From: JACDER01 sp036394915 | Lineage (GTDB): Bacteria; Actinomycetota; Thermoleophilia; Gaiellales; Gaiellaceae | DNA: 64,000 bases | Direction of reading: 5' to 3' | Assembly (NCBI GenBank): GCA_036394915.1 | Contig: DASWEE010000120.1 | Span: forward strand, 57,054-121,053 | In this document: positions 7,229 to 17,901 of the stretch, piece by piece | Layout of the letters: every line of letters starts with the position of its first letter | Position numbering within the stretch: position 1 is the first letter of the stretch | Made by a program: the position numbers and the translations under genes | The notes under the pieces: generated by a model | What the model was told of the DNA's origin: nothing | Seen by the model: the letters and a program-made list of their open reading frames with translations, nothing else | Databases searched by the model: none

Positions 7229-8016
7229 TGAGCGACTTGGAAGACAGCGAGCGTGACGAGCGCGCCCACCAGCCCGCCGTAGGTCACCTCGAGCGTCGAG
7301 TGGACGCCCGACTCCACCCGGGTCTGCGCGACCAGGAGCGCCATGATCAGGGTCAGCGACGAGATCAGGAACTGATGGCTCGAGTCCTTGAGCACGAGCG
7401 TCGCCGCCATCCAGCCGGCGAACGCGAGCGCCGAGTGTCCGGAGGGAAGCCCGCCGCGCAACGGCGTCCCGCGGCCGGTGACCGCCTTCGTCGCGATCAC
7501 GGCGAGAATCGTGATCACGAGCGCGCCCAGCGTCAGCTCGGCTGGAGCATCGGTGAGCCGGCTGAGCAGGCGGGAGCTGCGATCGGCGATTGCCCCCGAG
7601 AAGACGAGGTAGCCGACCGCGATCGCGTTTACCGAGGCGATCAGGACCGCACCCGCCGCGATGTCCTTGGCGAGCTTGGCCATCGGGTCGAACGCGGTCG
7701 TCGCGACGTCGATCGCGCCCTCGATCGCACTGTTGATCATCTCTGCGATCAGGACGAACGCGATCGAGAGCAGGAGCACCATCAGCTCCAGCCTCGAGAC
7801 TCCGAGCGTGAGCGCGGCGATCAGGACGGCCGCTGCGATCACGACGTGGATGCGCATGTTGCGGTGTGTTCGCAGCACGTGGATGACGCCCTGGAAGGCG
7901 TAGTTGAACGTCTCGAAGATCGAGGGCGGCGGCCGCCGAACGGGCCCCGGCGCGCCCTCACGCGGAATCGGCGTGCGCTCGGCTCGGCTTTCGGGGTCGC
8001 GCAGCTCGGTGGTCAC
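7225..8016 (-). CDS. Diacylglycerol/undecaprenol kinase fused to a PAP2-family phosphatase
   Basis: A 263-residue membrane protein with two domains. Residues about 34-140 are a DgkA-type kinase with three hydrophobic segments and the signature AEMINSAIEGAIDV (91-104). Residues about 160-263 are a PAP2 phosphatase with KAVTGRGTP (177-185), PSGH (191-194) and RVESGVHSTLEV (233-244), which supply the three PAP2 motifs. The kinase probably acts on diacylglycerol or undecaprenol and the phosphatase on the phosphorylated lipid, a lipid-carrier recycling pair in one chain. GTG 8016 overlaps the ybeY stop (GTGA) and its own stop overlaps the era start. Confidence 0.88.
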   Translation of the reverse strand: MTTELRDPESRAERTPIPREGAPGPVRRPPPSIFETFNYAFQGVIHVLRTHRNMRIHVVIAAAVLIAALTLGVSRLELMVLLLSIAFVLIAEMINSAIEGAIDVATTAFDPMAKLAKDIAAGAVLIASVNAIAVGYLVFSGAIADRSSRLLSRLTDAPAELTLGALVITILAVIATKAVTGRGTPLRGGLPSGHSALAFAGWMAATLVLKDSSHQFLISSLTLIMALLVAQTRVESGVHSTLEVTYGGLVGALVTLAVFQVAQ

Positions 8017-8390
8017 GAGTACGCCCCTTCCTTCGCCTCCATCTCGGCTCCGTGCCCGTATCCGAGCAGGTGCAAAAGCGCGTGGACGAGCGGCTGCCGC
8101 CAGGCGTCGCCGACGACCTGGGGACAAAGGACGGCGTCTCCGAGTTGCCGCGGCACGCCGGGCGGAAGCTCCTCCCGGCCGTCGAGGGGGAAGGCGAGCA
8201 CGTCGGTCGCCTCGTCGGCGCCGAGGTGCTCCCGCTTCAGCTCCCGGATCTCGGCGGGCGAGACGAAGGAGATGCCGAGCTCGCCCTCGCTGATGCCCTC
8301 CGCCGCGAGCACGGAGCGGGCGAGCTCCTTCGCGGCCTCCTCGTCGACCTCGGCGCCGCTTCGGTTCGCAACTTCGATCGCCACCGTCAT
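8013..8390 (-). CDS. ybeY: Endoribonuclease/rRNA maturation factor YbeY
   Basis: Single-domain metalloenzyme for 16S rRNA 3'-end maturation and ribosome quality control. 125 residues, slightly short. DEATDVLAFPL and LGDAVLCP are the conserved core strands. The zinc site HALLHLLGYGH keeps the HxxxHxxxxxH spacing, but the usual Asp before the last His (GYDH) is Gly. ATG start 3 nt after the phoH stop, 4-nt overlap with the DGK/PAP2 start. Confidence 0.93.
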   Translation of the reverse strand: MTVAIEVANRSGAEVDEEAAKELARSVLAAEGISEGELGISFVSPAEIRELKREHLGADEATDVLAFPLDGREELPPGVPRQLGDAVLCPQVVGDAWRQPLVHALLHLLGYGHGAEMEAKEGAYS

Positions 8391-8393
8391 CGC

Positions 8394-9353
8394 CTAGCGC
8401 TGCCGCTGCGTTCCCGTCTCCTCGGTGTGCCGCTTGTACGCCTCCACGATCCGCTGCACGAGCTTGTGCCGCACGACGTCCTCGTGCGTGAAGCGGATGA
8501 ACCCGATCCCGTCGATCGAGCCGAGGATGTCCTGCACCTGGATCAGGCCGGATGCCTGCTCGCGCGGGAGGTCGATCTGCGTCACGTCGCCGGTGACGAC
8601 GACCTTGGAGCCGAACCCGAGCCGGGTCAGGAACATCTGCATCTGCTCGGGGCTCGTGTTCTGGGCCTCGTCGAGGATGATGAACGAGTCGTTCAGCGTG
8701 CGGCCGCGCATGAAGGCAAGCGGCGCCACCTCGATCGTCCCCTTGTCCATATAGGCGGCGAGCCGGTCGGCGTCGAGCATGTCGTAGAGCGCGTCGAAGA
8801 GCGGCCTGAGGTACGGGTCGACCTTGGCCAGGAGGTCGCCGGGCAGGAACCCGAGGCGTTCGCCGGCTTCGACCGCCGGACGGGTGAGGATGATCCGCCC
8901 TACCTGGCGGTCGGCGAGCGCGGCGACGGCGAGCGCCATCGCCAGGTACGTCTTGCCGGTTCCCGCCGGGCCGATCGCGAAGGTGACGGTGTGCTCGCGG
9001 ATCGCGTCGACGTACTGCTTCTGCATCACCGTCTTCGGGGCGATCTTCTTGCCGCGATGGCGCCAGACGACGTCCTCGAAGACGTCGCGGATGTCCTCGG
9101 CCTGGTCGAGCGCGCGGACGACGGCACCGACCGTGTCCGGGCCGATGTCGTGCCCGCCCTCGACCAGCTCGACCAGCTCGTCGACGACCGCGCGCGCCTC
9201 CGACACTCGCTCCTCCTCTCCCTCGATCGTCAGCACGTTCCCGCGCAGGCGGATCGTGCAACGGAGCCGCTCGCGCAGCGCGTCCAGCACGCCGTCCCGG
9301 ACGCCGGCGAGCTCCGCGGCGACGTCGTTGGAAACGGGGTAAACCTCTTGCAC
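8394..9353 (-). CDS. phoH: PhoH-like ATPase (YbeZ type)
   Basis: Cytoplasmic P-loop ATPase that partners with YbeY in RNA and ribosome quality control. 319 residues. An N-terminal KH-like region (about 28-65) is followed by Walker A GPAGTGKT at 128-135, LTRPAVEAGERLGFLPGD, and Walker B FIILDEAQN at 224-232. It ends 3 nt before the ybeY start and appears to head the phoH-ybeY-dgk/pap2-era operon; a 36-bp gap separates it from the nucleotidyltransferase gene upstream. Confidence 0.94.
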   Translation of the reverse strand: MQEVYPVSNDVAAELAGVRDGVLDALRERLRCTIRLRGNVLTIEGEEERVSEARAVVDELVELVEGGHDIGPDTVGAVVRALDQAEDIRDVFEDVVWRHRGKKIAPKTVMQKQYVDAIREHTVTFAIGPAGTGKTYLAMALAVAALADRQVGRIILTRPAVEAGERLGFLPGDLLAKVDPYLRPLFDALYDMLDADRLAAYMDKGTIEVAPLAFMRGRTLNDSFIILDEAQNTSPEQMQMFLTRLGFGSKVVVTGDVTQIDLPREQASGLIQVQDILGSIDGIGFIRFTHEDVVRHKLVQRIVEAYKRHTEETGTQRQR

Positions 9354-9389
9354 GAAAGCCCAGTGTAGGCGGTCCGGAAGACCCTCCTG

Positions 9390-9989
9390 CTACAGCTCGT
9401 GGAGCCAGGGATCGTCTGGATGGACGATCTCGAGCGCGTGCTCCAGCCACGAACCTTGCAAGGACGAGAGGAGCGGCAGCGTTTGGCGAAAGTCGTGCTC
9501 GTCCTTGTCGAGATGGTGCTTGGCCTTGTACAGCAGCTGGATGTCGGGCGTTACGATCGGGACACCCGTCGAGGAGCGCGTTGCGACCTCGTCGACCGGT
9601 TTTGTCACCCGCTGGTCGCGCCGGCACTTCCAGACCCCATCCTCGACGTCGTTGAGGAAGAACTGGAGCTCCTCGGGGCGCGGATCCCACGGTTCCGGGG
9701 GCGGACCGCTTCCCGGGGGACGAAGCAGGACCTGGTGGATCGGCAGCTCGAGCCACTCGTCCTCCTCCCACGGCAGCCAGCCCGACACCGACTTGAACAG
9801 CCCCCAGCCGGCGAAGAACGACCTGAGGTGCTGCTGATCGTGGCGGAAGATCCCGATCTCGATGTCCTCGTGCTCCCGCGTCACCTCGCCGACGAAGAGA
9901 TCGATCGCCCAGCCGCCGCACACGAACCACGGGTGAGGAAAGCCCTCCAGCTCATGGACGGCCGCGTGGACTTGCTCGAACGAGCTCAG
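9390..9989 (-). CDS. Nucleotidyltransferase-like protein (aminoglycoside adenylyltransferase family)
   Basis: CGGWAIDLFVG...REHEDIEIGIFRHD is the GGW-ID and H-D-hD pattern of aminoglycoside 2''-adenylyltransferase-like proteins (PF10706 type), which are often annotated hypothetical. The first standard start is GTG 9923, but conserved-looking sequence HPWFV continues upstream to CTG 9989. That CTG overlaps the yqeY stop as CTGA. I prefer CTG 9989 (199 residues); GTG 9923 would remove part of the first strand. Whether it modifies a drug or another substrate is unknown. Confidence 0.65.
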   Translation of the reverse strand: MSSFEQVHAAVHELEGFPHPWFVCGGWAIDLFVGEVTREHEDIEIGIFRHDQQHLRSFFAGWGLFKSVSGWLPWEEDEWLELPIHQVLLRPPGSGPPPEPWDPRPEELQFFLNDVEDGVWKCRRDQRVTKPVDEVATRSSTGVPIVTPDIQLLYKAKHHLDKDEHDFRQTLPLLSSLQGSWLEHALEIVHPDDPWLHEL

Positions 9990-10429
9990 GCCAGCTTCTC
10001 GCGCACGAGCTGGCTCACGGCCGAGCCGTCGGCGCGGCCGGCGACCTGCGGCATCACGTCGGCCATTACCCGGCCGAACGCGCGCATGCTCGTCGCCCCG
10101 ACCTCGGCGATCGCGTCGTCCACGATCTCCTCCAGCTCGGCCTCGGACAGCGGCTCGGGCATGAACTCCTCGAGCACGTCGAGCTCATCCTCCTCCGCCT
10201 CGGCCTGCTCCTCGCGGCCGCCGGCTCGGAATGCCTCGGCCGCCTCGAGCCGCCGCTTGCGCTCGCGCTGGAGCACTTGAAGCTCTTCGTCGTCGTGCAA
10301 CGGCCGCTGGAGCTCCTTCTCAGCCGAGCGCAGTGCGTTGAGGATCAGGCGGAGCGCGTCCCGGCGCTCGGCGTCCCGCTCCTGCATCGCCTGCTTCAGC
10401 TCGTCCTCGATCCGGCCGATCAAGCTCAT
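9986..10429 (-). CDS. yqeY: GatB/YqeY domain-containing protein
   Basis: A 147-residue stand-alone YqeY protein related to the tRNA-binding tail domain of GatB; its exact role is unsettled. MSLIGRIEDELKQAMQERD is the usual N-terminus and the C-terminal half has the MGxVM-like segment MRAFGRVMADVMPQVAGRADG. A highly charged Glu-rich stretch lies around residues 65-85. ATG 10429 overlaps the HIT-gene stop (ATGA); its stop overlaps the CTG proposed for the next gene. Confidence 0.9.
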   Translation of the reverse strand: MSLIGRIEDELKQAMQERDAERRDALRLILNALRSAEKELQRPLHDDEELQVLQRERKRRLEAAEAFRAGGREEQAEAEEDELDVLEEFMPEPLSEAELEEIVDDAIAEVGATSMRAFGRVMADVMPQVAGRADGSAVSQLVREKLA

Positions 10430-10743
10430 CCGGGCCTCCCGCCCAGCACGTGCCAATGGAGGTGGAAGACCGTCTGGCCCGCACCGGCGCCCACGTGTAC
10501 CGCCACGCGATAGTCCTCGAGCCCGGCCTCGCGCGCTGTCTCGGCCACGAACTCAAGCATCCGCTTGGCCTCCTCGGCCGGGAACTCGCCCACCTCCTTG
10601 AAGCTCGGGACGTGGCGCTCGGGGAGGACGAGCAGGTGCGTCTCCGCCTGGGGATTGACGTCCCGGATCGCGACGAAGCCATCCCCGGTGTGGACGTGGT
10701 CTCCGTCTCGCACGAGCTTGCAGAAGAGACAGTCGTCAGGCAG
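10426..10743 (-). CDS. HIT-family hydrolase (Hint/HinT type)
   Basis: A nucleotide phosphoramidase-type histidine-triad protein. The core is complete: CLFC near the N-terminus (a zinc CxxC found in many HITs), ETHLLVLPERHV, and the triad FHLHWHVLGG. No ATG, GTG or TTG lies in frame between the domain start and the upstream gene. CTG 10743 (LPDDCLFC...) gives 105 residues and overlaps the mtaB stop by 8 nt. The next standard start far upstream would add about 56 arginine/serine-rich residues antisense in character, so CTG initiation is preferred. Confidence 0.85.
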   Translation of the reverse strand: MPDDCLFCKLVRDGDHVHTGDGFVAIRDVNPQAETHLLVLPERHVPSFKEVGEFPAEEAKRMLEFVAETAREAGLEDYRVAVHVGAGAGQTVFHLHWHVLGGRPG

Positions 10744-11923
10744 CGAGAATCCCCTCCTCCGTGACCGCCCGCCCTCGTACACGGACGAGCTCCCCGATCT
10801 TCCCGTCGACGAGCCACGGAGAATAGTCGTCTCCGTAGCCGCGCCCCGGACGATCGACGAGCACCTCGTCCTCGCGACCGACCTTGCCGCGCCAGTGCTC
10901 GAGGCACGCAAGCCGGGACGCTTCCCGCAGCCGCGCGCTTCGCTCCTTCTTCACCAGGGGTGGAACCGGGTCGTGGGCGGCCGTCTGCGTCCCTGGTCTC
11001 GGCGAGTACGGAAAGACGTGGCACTTGGTGATCCCGGCTTGCGCGACGACCTCGAGCGTGCGCGTGAACGCGCGCTCGTCCTCGCCCGGGAAGCCCACGA
11101 TCACGTCGGCCGTGAGGTTGAAGCCGGCGGCGGCTTCGACGCGCCGCAGATACGCCTCCGCCGTGTAGCGGCGCTTCATCGCGCGCAGGATTCCATCGTC
11201 CCCCGACTGGAGCGGCACGTGCAGGTGGCGCGACACGGTCGGTGTCTCGCGCATTGCGGCCACGAGCTGCTCGTTCAGGTGGTTGACCTCGATCGAGGAC
11301 AGCCGCAGGCGCGCGATCCCCGGCATGCTCCCCGCCTCGCGCAGCAGCCGCGCGAGCGTGTAGCCGCCCTCGCGGTCGCGGTAGCAGCCGAGGTTGATCC
11401 CCGTCAGGACGATCTCGCGATGCCCCTGCTCGGCCCGCCTGCGGATCTCGGCCAAGACGGCGGCCGCCGTCCGGCTCCTCGAGCCGCCGCGGACGAGCGG
11501 GACGACACAGAAAGAGCAGCAGAAGCTGCAGCCGTCCTGGACCTTGACGAAGGCGCGGACGCGATCGATCCCTCTTTCGGCTTGGACGCAGCCGATCGCA
11601 CCGACGTCGCCGACGACGAACGCCGGAGTCTCCTCGCTCCGCCTGGTGACGACGACGACGTTGTCCGGGAGCCCGGCGAAGGCGTTCTCGGCCAGGTTGG
11701 CGCCGCATCCCGTCACGTACACCCGCGCGTGCGAGCGGGCGGCCCGAGCGGCGGCGTGGCGCGACTTGCGCACGGCCTCGTGCGTCACGCAGCACGTGTT
11801 GACGACGGCGACCTCGGCCGCGTCGCCCTCCTCGTGTCCGTCCAGGAGCAGCCGTTCTCGGATCTCCTGCGCGTCGGCATAGGAGATCTTGCAGCCGAGG
11901 AAGCGAACCGAGAACGTGGCCAT
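10736..11923 (-). CDS. mtaB: tRNA t6A37 methylthiotransferase MtaB-like (MiaB family)
   Basis: Radical SAM enzyme adding a methylthio group to t6A at tRNA position 37. 395 residues. The N-terminal UPF0004 domain carries cluster cysteines C11, C44 and C73. The radical SAM motif CxxxCxxC is C132/C136/C139 within GCSFCCSFCVVPLVRG. VIVGFPGED and FPYSPRPGT are MiaB-family motifs. The C-terminal TRAM-like region is about 340-395. The RFLGCKISYADAQ start and family length favour MtaB over MiaB or RimO. ATG start; 23-bp gap from prmA. Confidence 0.9.
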   Translation of the reverse strand: MATFSVRFLGCKISYADAQEIRERLLLDGHEEGDAAEVAVVNTCCVTHEAVRKSRHAAARAARSHARVYVTGCGANLAENAFAGLPDNVVVVTRRSEETPAFVVGDVGAIGCVQAERGIDRVRAFVKVQDGCSFCCSFCVVPLVRGGSRSRTAAAVLAEIRRRAEQGHREIVLTGINLGCYRDREGGYTLARLLREAGSMPGIARLRLSSIEVNHLNEQLVAAMRETPTVSRHLHVPLQSGDDGILRAMKRRYTAEAYLRRVEAAAGFNLTADVIVGFPGEDERAFTRTLEVVAQAGITKCHVFPYSPRPGTQTAAHDPVPPLVKKERSARLREASRLACLEHWRGKVGREDEVLVDRPGRGYGDDYSPWLVDGKIGELVRVRGRAVTEEGILAA

Positions 11924-11947
11924 CGGGGGCCGAAACTCTACTGGCGG

Positions 11948-12720
11948 TCAGCCTTTCGAACCGCCCCAGAGATCCGCGGCCCAGCCGTCCAGCTCGCGCC
12001 GCTCGAGCAGCCCGTGCCGCTCGAGCGCCGGCGACTCGGTGGCGAGATAGCCGGAGGTGATGAGCCGTCCGACGTCCAGGCGTGGAGCGATGGTCTCCAC
12101 GACCGACGCCGAGATGTTGGCGACGGCGAGGTCGGCGGACGGAAGCTCCTCTTCCAGGATCTCGACCAGCCGCAGGTCGAGCGTGACTTCGTTCGCGCGT
12201 GCATTCTCACGCGCCGTCCCGAGCGTGACCTCGTCGTGATCGACCGCGGTCACCGGAGAGAAGCCGAGCTTGACCGCGCCGATCGCGAGCACGCCCGAGC
12301 CGCAGCCGATGTCGAGCACGCTTCCACCGTCCCCAGCCTGCTCGAGCAGGAGCCGGAGGCAGAGCTGGGTCGTCGGATGTGCACCGGTGCCGAACGCCCG
12401 GCCCGGGTCGATCACGACCGGGATGGCGTCGTCCGGGGGGTCGAGCCAGGGCGGGCCGACCCAGAGCGCCCCGACGCGCACGGCCCGGTGGAACTCGCGC
12501 CAGCGGTGCTGCCAGTCCTCGGGAACCTCGGACCAGGAGTACTCGCCGAAGGCCCGCCACAATCGCGTTGCACCTGCGGCATCCGTATACGCGGTGAGCT
12601 CGAGCACGCCGGGCCGATCGGCCTCCTCGAACCCTTCCGGGAAGAGTTCCAGCATCGTCGCCCGGGCCTCCTCCGCCCGCTCGGCCGGAATCGTCACCGA
12701 GACGCGGCGAAGTGGGCTCA
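11948..12720 (-). CDS. prmA: Ribosomal protein L11 methyltransferase
   Basis: SAM-dependent trimethylation of ribosomal protein L11. The N-terminal L11-binding segment (RRVSVTIPAERAEEARATML) is followed by VVIDPGRAFGTGAHPTT, the SAM motif VLDIGCGSGVLAIGAVKLG and ADLAVANIS, the NPPY-like catalytic motif of PrmA. Start choice: CTG 12720 overlaps the dnaJ stop as CTGA and keeps the whole first strand; the first standard start is GTG 12697 (V-TIPAERA). The dnaJ-prmA-mtaB neighbourhood is common in Gram-positive genomes. Confidence 0.9.
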
Positions 12721-13839
12721 GCGGAACGCGCTCTTGAGCTTGCCGAAGAGACCTTCCTCGGCGCGGTACGAGTCCTCGCTCACCTCGCGCTCGAAGTCGG
12801 CGAGCATCCGGCGCTGCTCCTCGCTCAGGCGGCGGGGTACGAGGACGTTGACGAGCAGCCGGTGGTCTCCTCGGCCGAAGCCCTGGAGCACGGGCATCCC
12901 ACGGCCGCGCAGGATGCGGATCTCGCCGGGCTGCGTGCCCGGCTCGAATTCGAGCTCGAGCTCGCCGTCGATGGTCGGAACCGTGACCCGCGTTCCCAGT
13001 GCCGCCTGCACAATCGTCAAATCGATCGTCGAGAAGAGGTCGTTCCCTTCGCGCGAGAAACGCGAGTCCGGCCTGATCCGGACGAGCACGTAGATGTCCC
13101 CGGAGCCGCCTCCGAGCAAGCCGGCGTGGCCTTCGCCCGAAAGCCGGATTCGCTGCCCGTCGTGAATTCCCGGCGGAATCTCGACCTCGAGCGAGTGAGT
13201 CTCGATGCGGTGGCCCGTTCCGCTGCACCGCTCGCACGGATGCTCGATGATCCGCCCGCTTCCCGAGCAGCGCTCGCATGTCTGCGAGCGGATGAACTCG
13301 CCGAAGGCGGTTCGCGACACGTGCTCCAGCCGTCCCGCGCCCCCGCAGGTCGGGCAGGTCGCCGGCTGCGTGCCCGGCTCGGCGCCGCTGCCCGCGCAGG
13401 CGTCGCATACGACGCTGACGTCGAACGAGATCTCCTTGGATGTGCCGGTTGCCGCCTCGGTCAGCTCGATCTCGACCTCGGCGGCGAGGTCGGCGCCGCG
13501 CCGGTTTCTCCTGCCGCCGCCGACGACACCGAACAGGTCGTCTCCGAAGAACGCCGAGAAGAGGTCTGACAGGTTCCCGAGGTCGAAGTGCCGTGGCTCG
13601 AAACCTCCGCGACGGAGCCCGGCGTGGCCGAAGCGGTCGTAGAGCCCGCGCGTCTCGGACCTCGACAACACCTCGTAGGCCTCGACCACCTCGCGGAAGC
13701 GCAGGTCGGCGTCCGGCGCGGTGGAGACATCCGGGTGCAGCTCGCGGGCCAGTCTCCGGAAGGCGCTCTTGATCTCGCCCTCGCTCGCGGTACGCGGGAG
13801 GCCGAGAACCTCGTAGTAGTCGCGCTCCGTGGTCGCCAT
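12718..13839 (-). CDS. dnaJ: Chaperone DnaJ
   Basis: Hsp40 co-chaperone of DnaK. 373 residues. The J domain has HPD at 35-37, followed by a phenylalanine/glycine-rich stretch (around RHFDLGNLSDLFSAFFGDD). The zinc domain has four CxxCxGxG-type repeats (CDACAGSG, CPTCGGAG, CERCSGSG, CERCSGTG). Two C-terminal substrate-binding beta domains and a dimerisation end follow. Type I DnaJ with all zinc ligands present. It follows hrcA by 53 bp; no dnaK or grpE is in view. Confidence 0.97.
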   Translation of the reverse strand: MATTERDYYEVLGLPRTASEGEIKSAFRRLARELHPDVSTAPDADLRFREVVEAYEVLSRSETRGLYDRFGHAGLRRGGFEPRHFDLGNLSDLFSAFFGDDLFGVVGGGRRNRRGADLAAEVEIELTEAATGTSKEISFDVSVVCDACAGSGAEPGTQPATCPTCGGAGRLEHVSRTAFGEFIRSQTCERCSGSGRIIEHPCERCSGTGHRIETHSLEVEIPPGIHDGQRIRLSGEGHAGLLGGGSGDIYVLVRIRPDSRFSREGNDLFSTIDLTIVQAALGTRVTVPTIDGELELEFEPGTQPGEIRILRGRGMPVLQGFGRGDHRLLVNVLVPRRLSEEQRRMLADFEREVSEDSYRAEEGLFGKLKSAFR

Positions 13840-13892
13840 CGTCCCAAGGGTAGCGCCCCGCCCGCCGGTGCCTGGATGGCCGCGAGCGGAGC

Positions 13893-14933
13893 TCAGTTGG
13901 CTTCATAGACCTCCTCGACGAAGCGGGAGAGCGCGAATGCCGCGCTCCGTACGGAGTGGATCGCGAGCGCGTAGTCCATACGCAGAGGGCCGAGCAGGCT
14001 GACCGCGCCGAGCGTGCGATTGGTGACTCCGTAGGAGGCTCCGACGATCGCGATGTCGCGGAGAGCCGCGTCCTCGAGCTCCACCCCGACGCGGACGAAG
14101 GGACGGTTCGGGACGAGCGCCTGGCGAAGGATCTCGCTCAGTGCGGCCCTCTGCTCGAGCATCTCCAGCACGCGCCGGTAGGGGGCTAGCTCTTCGGCCC
14201 GGACGTCGTCGAGCAGCCCGGCCGCCCCGCCGACGAAGAGGCGTTCAGCGTCCCCGAGCACCTGGGTGAAGGCCGGGCGGATCGCGTCCATGAATCCGCG
14301 CTCGCGCGGCGAGAAGCTGCGGTCCTCCAGCCGGCTGCGCAGGGCGTGGCTTCCGAGCTGCACGCCGGCCACCCGTTCGTTCAGGTACTCCCTCGCCCAG
14401 GCCGCGATGCCGGGGTCGACCGGTTCCTCGAAGGCGATGATCCGCTTCGTGACGCCGCCGGTGGAGGTGATCACGACGACCATCACGACCTCGGGCTGCA
14501 GCAGCAGGACCTCGACGTGCCTCACCGTCGTCGTCTCGAGTGGAGGCGCGGACACGAGCGCCAGCAGCCGTGTCGCCCGCGAGAGCTTCTCGGTGGTGGC
14601 CTGCAAGGCGTGATCGACCTCGGTCGCCGAGGGCGGGAGATCGAGCTCGAACTTGCGGGGCCGCGGCTCGAGGCGCTCGAGCAGGCCGGCCGCGTAGAAG
14701 CGATAGCCGCGCTCGGTCGGCACCCGTCCGGCCGACGTGTGTGGATGGGTCAGCAGCCCCTTCGCCTCGAGCTCGGCCAGCTCGCTTCGGACGGTGGACG
14801 GTGACACCCGCAGGCCGGAGCGTTCGACCAGGCTCTTCGACCCGACGGGCTGCCCCGTGGCGACGAACTCCTGGACCACGCGGCGCAGAATCTCCTGCTG
14901 GCGCTGCGTAAGCTCAGCTGGAAGCGGCGGCAT
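13893..14933 (-). CDS. hrcA: Heat-inducible transcription repressor HrcA
   Basis: Represses chaperone genes by binding CIRCE operators. 346 residues. A winged-helix N-terminus (LTQRQQEILRRVVQEFVATG, then VSPSTVRSELAELEAKGLL and HTSAGRVPTERGYRFY) is followed by the HrcA core, with YGVTNRTLGAVSLLGPLRMDY near the end. Stands directly before dnaJ. I found no CIRCE inverted repeat in the 47 bp upstream, so control of this locus may lie elsewhere. Confidence 0.95.
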   Translation of the reverse strand: MPPLPAELTQRQQEILRRVVQEFVATGQPVGSKSLVERSGLRVSPSTVRSELAELEAKGLLTHPHTSAGRVPTERGYRFYAAGLLERLEPRPRKFELDLPPSATEVDHALQATTEKLSRATRLLALVSAPPLETTTVRHVEVLLLQPEVVMVVVITSTGGVTKRIIAFEEPVDPGIAAWAREYLNERVAGVQLGSHALRSRLEDRSFSPRERGFMDAIRPAFTQVLGDAERLFVGGAAGLLDDVRAEELAPYRRVLEMLEQRAALSEILRQALVPNRPFVRVGVELEDAALRDIAIVGASYGVTNRTLGAVSLLGPLRMDYALAIHSVRSAAFALSRFVEEVYEAN

Positions 14934-14980
14934 TTGCAGGCATTTTAGCTCGGGTCAGGCCTGCTCCCCGACCGCGCCCA

Positions 14981-16107
14981 TCAGGCGAGCAGCTCGGCCG
15001 TGACCCCCCCGCCCAGGAACCGGCCGCGCTTGGTGAGCGTCAGCTCTTCTCCGCCGCCGACGCTCGCAGCCCGGACGAGCCCCAACGCCTCCAACCGTGC
15101 GAGCGCTTTCCGGTCGACCGCCTGCGAGAGCGGGTCGAGCTTGAGCGGGTCGTCGAGGCGGAGCCCGAGCATCAGCCGCTCCCGTCGGCGGACGTCCGCG
15201 TCGAGCCGCTCCAGCTCGCGCGGCGGTACCTTGCCGGCCGCGAGCTCCGCCAGATAGAGAGGAAGCCGCCGCGTGTTCCTGCGCCGGACCTGCTCGATTG
15301 TCGAGACCGCGCCGACGCCCACGCCGAGATAGTCCCGCCCGAGCCAATAGGCGAGGTTGTGCCGGGCCCGGAAATCGCGGCCCGCCGATCGATCCGGCCC
15401 GAGACAGAAGTTGGCCGTCTCGTACCAGCGGTAACCCGCCCCGGTCAGCGTCTCGACCACGCGCTCGAAGTAGGCCTCCATGGCGTCTGCCTGGCGCGAG
15501 AGCTCGGCGCCGTGCCGGTGCGTGAAGCGCGTGCCCGGCTTCGCCTCGAGCTCGTAGCAGGACAGGTGCTCCGGGCCGAGGGCGAGCGCCTCGCTCAGAT
15601 CGCGGTCGAGGTCGGAGGGGCTCTGGCCGGGAATCCCGTACAGAAGGTCGAGCGAGATGTTGTCAAAGCTGGCATCACAGAGATGGTAGAAGGCACGGCG
15701 GACGGCATCGGGCCCGGCCCGGCGCTCGAGCACCTCGAGCAGCCTTGGCTGGAAGCTCTGGGCGCCGAGCGAGACCCGGTTGACGCCGCAGGAGTGCAGG
15801 AGCTGCGACAGCGCTGGGGTGATTGTCTCCGGATTGGCCTCGACCGTCAGCTCCGCCGCGGGCGGGAGCTTCTTCAGCAGCCGCTCCAGCTGGTCGGGCG
15901 CCGTGAACGTCGGTGTTCCGCCTCCGACGAAGATCGTCTCGAGCTTGGGGGCCAGCACGCCTGCCTCGAGCGCGAGCTCGGCGAGCAGCGCATCGACGTA
16001 CGCCGCGTGCTGCCCCGAGCCGCCGGTGACCGTAACGAAGTCGCAGTACCCGCAGCGGTGGGCGCAGAAGGGCAGGTGGACGTACAGGTGCCGCACCCTG
16101 CCGCAGC

Positions 16108-16111
<4 letters not shown>
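14981..16111 (-). CDS. hemW: Radical SAM haem chaperone HemW-like protein
   Basis: 376 residues, related to coproporphyrinogen III dehydrogenase but lacking its specific N-terminal features; HemW proteins deliver haem to membrane enzymes. The cluster motif is C16-AHR-C20-GY-C23 in HLPFCAHRCGYCDF. FVGGGTPT, EANPE, VNRVSLGAQSF and LDLLYGIPGQ follow the HemN/HemW order, with a C-terminal winged-helix-like domain. ATG overlaps the lepA stop (ATGA). lepA-hemW-hrcA-dnaJ is a classic conserved order. Confidence 0.93.
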
Positions 16112-17895
<1,784 letters not shown>

Positions 17896-17901
17896 GCCAA
17901 G

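Noticed and set aside
8052..9368. Long plus-strand open frame over phoH and ybeY
   Set aside because: Antisense to well-recognised genes and of low-complexity composition.
9390..9989. Acquired aminoglycoside resistance gene
   Set aside because: Family resemblance is to broad nucleotidyltransferase-like proteins; it is embedded in a conserved housekeeping cluster with no mobile element nearby.
14934..14980. CIRCE operator before hrcA
   Set aside because: No TTAGCACTC-N9-GAGTGCTAA or close variant is present. A GCACTC-N5-GAGTGC dyad near 54750 is inside a coding region and has the wrong spacing.
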